A stretch of DNA of 64,000 nucleotides from Coccinella septempunctata (taxonomy: Eukaryota; Arthropoda; Insecta; Coleoptera; Coccinellidae): NCBI RefSeq assembly GCF_907165205.1, contig NC_058195.1:9858001-9922000 (forward strand), in the 5' to 3' direction. Positions 60,119-64,000 of this stretch are shown here, in pieces. A program made the translations under genes and the position numbers. Positions within the stretch are counted from its first letter, which is position 1. The number at the start of each line of letters is the position of its first letter. The notes beneath the pieces were generated by a model that saw nothing but the letters and a program-made list of their open reading frames with translations, was not told the DNA's origin and searched no databases.

Positions 60119-62088
60119 ATGCCAAATTTAAGCCCCGAGGGTCAGTATATGTCCAGTAACGGGGCAACAAACAGTGAAAAAGTGTGCATTCTTGATGCAG
60201 GCGCCCAGTATGGTAAAGTGATAGACAGAAAAGTCAGAGAACTCAATGTTGAGTCTCATATACTCCCGCTGGACACTCCGGCTTTCAACATCAAAGAGGG
60301 TGGCTATAGAGCCATCATCATTTCGGGTGGTCCCAATTCTGTTTATGCGCAAGATGCACCAAGATACGACGCTGATATTTTTAGGATAGGATTGCCAGTT
60401 TTGGGTGAGTGGCCTATCATCAAAATTTGTATACGATTATGTAGTAAATTTTGTGATTTTTTGCTTCATCTTGAAAATAATTTTTTTTCAGGCATTTGTT
60501 ATGGTATGCAAATGATGAATAAAGAATTTGGTGGTACTGTAGTAAGAAAAGAGTCTAGAGAAGATGGTCAATATACTGTCGAAGTAAACACTAAGTGCTT
60601 GTTGTTTAAGTAAGTAATCTATAGTCGTAATAGGGTTCTTTTTGGGAAATTTGAGAGATAATCATATAAATTCACCATGTAGAAATTTTCTATGTTTTGT
60701 TCCTTGATGAAAGGAATTGTGTCTGCCATATTTTTTGTTGTGTATCATACAGAGAACAGATATAAAAACATATATGTCCAGTTTTATAATCAAATTTAAC
60801 GTCACTGTAAGCTTAAAGCTTTCCTTACGGCCGGATTCATGATCAAACCTAAAGTGGCTTCAATTTTGAAGCTTCATTTAACCCTACTAAAAATGACACT
60901 AACGTCCTGTTTCATAATCAAACCTAAAGTCCCTTCGATTTTAAAGCTTCCTTTAACAATACTAAAATTGACAGTAAAGGAAGCTTTAGGCGTAAAGTGA
61001 CTTTAAATTTGATTATGAAACTGGACGTAAAGGAAGCTTAATGCTTAAAGTGACTTAAAGTTTGATTATGAAAATGGATGTTACTGTCATTTTTAGTAGG
61101 GTTAAACGAAGCTTTAAAATTAAAGCTACTTTAGGTTTGATTATGAAACCGGCTGTTAGTCCATGAATGATTTGTATTCCAGTGGACCTTGAAAGTCTGG
61201 TCACAAAAGATCATTCTTGAATGGACAATAGATGAGAGAATTTTGTTTAGGGTTATTGTCTATTTTTCGAGAAATTCTCATGTCAAATTGTGAATTTTAT
61301 GTCCTTGGAAGGAAACACCTGCTGTTAATTCGATTTTGTAATTTCTCGTAATTGATGTTCATGATTTACAGAGGTTTGGACAAAATGCAAACTGTGCTTT
61401 TAACCCATGGCGACTCCATCGATAAATTAGGTGACAACTTTAGATCAATAGGTGAGTAACGTTAGATCTGTGGTTCTAACAGTTTACTAATCGATGTTTT
61501 TCTGCAGCCCAGAGCAGCTCATTCTGCGCCGGTATATTCAACGAGAAACTCCACCTGTACGGTGTCCAGTTTCATCCAGAGGTCGACCTGACCCCCAACG
61601 GTCTCACTATGCTGCGTAACTTCCTGTACGACATAGCCAGCCTGACCGGCAACTACACCATCCAGTGTAGGGAAACGGAGTGCGTCAAGTACATCAAGGA
61701 CACGGTGGGCGGCAACAAGGTCCTTCTGCTAGTCAGCGGCGGCGTCGATAGTACCGTCTGCGCGTCGTTGCTGCACAAGGCGCTCAAGTCCGAGCAGATC
61801 ATAGCCATACACATCGACAACGGCTACATGCGTAAGAACGAGAGCGAGAAGGTCCAGATGTCCCTCCAGAAGATCGGCCTCGACTTGAGGGTCATCCGGG
61901 CGGCCTCGACGTTCGCGGAGGGCACGACGGTGGTGCCGCTCGACAGGCAGAACGACAACTATCGCACCAACGTCACCAAGATGCTGTGCATGACCACCGA
62001 TCCGGAGGAGAAGCGCAAGATAATCGGAGACGTGTTCGTTAAGATATCGGGGGAGATTATCAGCGATCTGAACCTTAAACCGGAGGAA
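60119..62088 (+). CDS. GMPS: GMP synthase (glutamine-hydrolysing), N-terminal part
   Basis: Four exons are visible: 60119-60404, 60492-60609, 61372-61451 and 61508-62088. They encode 355 aa of an enzyme usually near 690 aa; the gene continues past the window. It converts XMP to GMP with ATP and glutamine in purine synthesis in the cytosol (burgundy in Drosophila). The class I glutamine amidotransferase domain shows CILDAGAQYGK, SGGPNSVY, the nucleophile Cys98 in GICYGMQ, and His184/Glu186 in FHPEV. The ATP-pyrophosphatase domain has the P-loop SGGVDST at 238-244 and HIDNGYMRK. The last visible codons (NLKPEE) precede a GTGAGT donor at 62089. Exon 4 is markedly GC-rich at third positions compared with exons 1-3. 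Intron 2 carries a MITE nest. Confidence 0.95.
60778..61158. mobile_element. Nested palindromic MITEs in GMP synthase intron 2
   Basis: At least five copies, in both orientations, of a phrase like TTTCATAATCAAACCTAAAG. The outer arms GATCAAACCTAAAGTGGCTT (near 60840) and its complement (near 61125-61150) pair over about 75 bp. The segment at 60778-60830 pairs with 60973-61024. This looks like members of one inverted-repeat family inserted into or duplicated beside each other. Confidence 0.75.
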
Positions 62089-64000
62089 GTGAGTATTTGA
62101 ATTTGTTTTATTTCAGTTTGAAGATTACAGGTTTCTTCAATACGAGCTGGTCTATAAGTGCTTGGGAAAGTACTGAGATCGGTTTACTGAAAATTTGTGT
62201 ACAAGAGCTTTCGTTACTTAAAATACACTGATGGGGATCATGTTTAGATTTCTCTCTATTCGTGGCTTTTGTTGAGTTCTCTGGAACATCTGTTCCACTG
62301 TGTTCTTTTAGGAAAAACGGGGATATCTTTATTTTATTCATTTATGGGCCCAAACCCTTCACAAGAAAAAAACTAATAAAATATAACACAACAGTATTTA
62401 ATCATAATGAACAGAAGTACAACCAAAATTATACAAAATCAAGAAATAACAAAATTCAAAAAATATCTGCCTTTGGAAGTGAGACAAGGAAACACCCCAA
62501 ATATCGATATTCTTAGAATTAACCAGTCTCAACGTCGAGTTCTTTTTTTTCACTTCATCAAACTCTTGCCTTCTGAAATTGATTAAATATGGAAGGTTTC
62601 AGATGGTGGCATAAAAAACTATGTGGTATTTATTGCTAAACCTGTTTGTTTCTTCAGTTTGTCTCAAAATTTCATAAATTGTCTCATGGAGAGTATGTCT
62701 CATATACCGTCTGTTCCGATATTACTGAACAGTAGTGTCAGTAATTCAGGGACTATGCCTATTGGCCCAGTCATTCGAGTTCTATTGTTATTCGATTCCG
62801 GGCCAGTAAAACCAGCAATATCGGAACAGGCCCAGAGTAGAATGCTTGAGATGAGCTCATAGGGGACCATCCAAGTACTAGCTTTACTAAGGGACTTCCA
62901 ATATTCCCTGTATCAAATAATTTTTCTCTGTCATTCAAACCTACAATTTTCCATACTTTCAAGGAAATTTTTTTCCTTCATTTTTTCCTGCAAAAAAGAA
63001 TGCATACTATTACTAAACATAGTCTGGTATCATTCATTCATTCATTCTGATCAAAATAAACATCTTGGAGTGAATATTCCTGCAAATCCTGCAATAAATT
63101 GATAGAAGGTCACTGATCCCTATCAATTGTTGAGCAGTATATTTCCAAATGTCTAGGAAATAGGAAATAAGAAAAAACTTTTAGTTAAGGTGCAACGACT
63201 AGTACAAATATTTTAACAATTGGTTCCTGGGGCCTCAGATACCTTTTTTTTTATTTCAGTGGTCTAATTAATCGATTCTACCAGTTGCATGAAAAATTTC
63301 ACTCAGAAGTTTTATTTTCACTCGTAGATTGAACAGGGTGAATTTGAAGATGAGGCTTTTTTTCAACAGAAGGTATATTGGTCAAAACGAAGTGTTTCAC
63401 CAGAAATCACCTATAAAAAACTTTCAAAATGAGAAAGTTGAAAGAAAAAATTGAAAATGATTACTGAAATAGATCCTAATACGACCCTAGACCGTTTGTT
63501 AGCTGGAATTATCGCAAAGCAGTGGGAAAAAACTTATCTCCTGATTCGACCATGAGGTTTCGTTTAGGATATTGGCTAGTTCGATATTTATGTGGTATTG
63601 AAAATGGAAACTTAGCATTGCCGAATCGTTCTCATTATTTTTTAGTAACTTTCACGATTTTATGAAATGGCTCATTTCGATACCAACTGACAGAAGAGAC
63701 TTAGGACACAAGTGTAAAAATAGAATAATACTTCAAAATCTCTCCAATAAAATTCGTCTGAATTATTCACGAATTTTTTCACAATCTTCTTGTTCGAACA
63801 TTCCATCAATCGTCGTAAAAATGGGATGAAATGGGGAAACATCATAGCACTTTTTCGACATAACTAACATAAACACTTTCAAGAAACTGCCTCGATTTTC
63901 TACATTTTTTTTCACCCTAAATTGCACAATACAACAATTATGATTCTCTCAAAAGTGACCTGATGCATCTAATCCGATGAACTTGGTCCTGAACCATTCA
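62089..64000. other. GMP synthase intron 4, incomplete
   Basis: Begins with donor GTGAGT and runs to the end of the window without a recognisable next exon. A 17-bp inverted repeat (CTGTTCCGATATTACTG at about 62711, complement at about 62815-62831) brackets a less AT-rich piece. The piece could be a small repeat, but its identity is unknown. Confidence 0.4.

Noticed and set aside
62740..62960. 5S rRNA-like or SINE sequence (AGTACTTGGATGG phrase on the minus strand)
   Set aside because: Only one short box resembles 5S rRNA; the rest does not align and no full-length structure could be drawn.

Overview
The window is nuclear DNA of an insect, most likely a beetle (the order is an inference). 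It is AT-rich with GT-AG introns and scattered mariner, hAT-like and LINE relics. Its genes are animal genes with insect orthologues, and the SET-MYND cluster belongs to the arthropod-expanded SmydA/msta class. Splice models below were built by eye: each intron was placed where the GT (or GC) and AG sites keep the frame and the protein keeps its family pattern.

Layout. (1) 1466-4614, + strand: a four-exon BTB-Psq transcription factor (579 aa). (2) 4.6-24.9 kb: gene-poor DNA with inverted-repeat elements, a 1.2-kb TIR element, two mariner relics (one carrying a nested LINE), a transposase pseudogene of a second family and a LINE tail. (3) 24980-44379, + strand: an eight-exon secreted NDNF/Nord protein (539 aa). 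Its first intron is about 14 kb and holds a mariner, a 1.5-kb hAT-like element with perfect 8-bp target duplications, a transposase relic and a 4.35-kb satellite of 494-bp units. (4) 45215-48527, + strand: a five-exon class A GPCR (414 aa) with a second copy of the 1.2-kb TIR element in intron 3. (5) 49.0-58.4 kb: three SET-MYND (SMYD) genes, two on the - strand with nearly the same exon structure and one on the + strand that has lost most introns and two key SET residues. (6) 60119 to beyond the window, + strand: the first four exons of GMP synthase, with a nest of palindromic MITEs in intron 2.

The genes do not form a pathway. They are a developmental regulator, a secreted neurotrophic or BMP/Hedgehog modulator, an orphan receptor, a tandem lysine-methyltransferase-like family and a purine enzyme. 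The mobile DNA sits almost entirely in introns and gene-poor gaps. The most unusual items are the satellite with an apparent three-unit higher-order repeat inside the nord intron, and the SMYD cluster with a GC-AG intron, intron loss and a probable pseudoenzyme. No RNA gene or CRISPR array was found.
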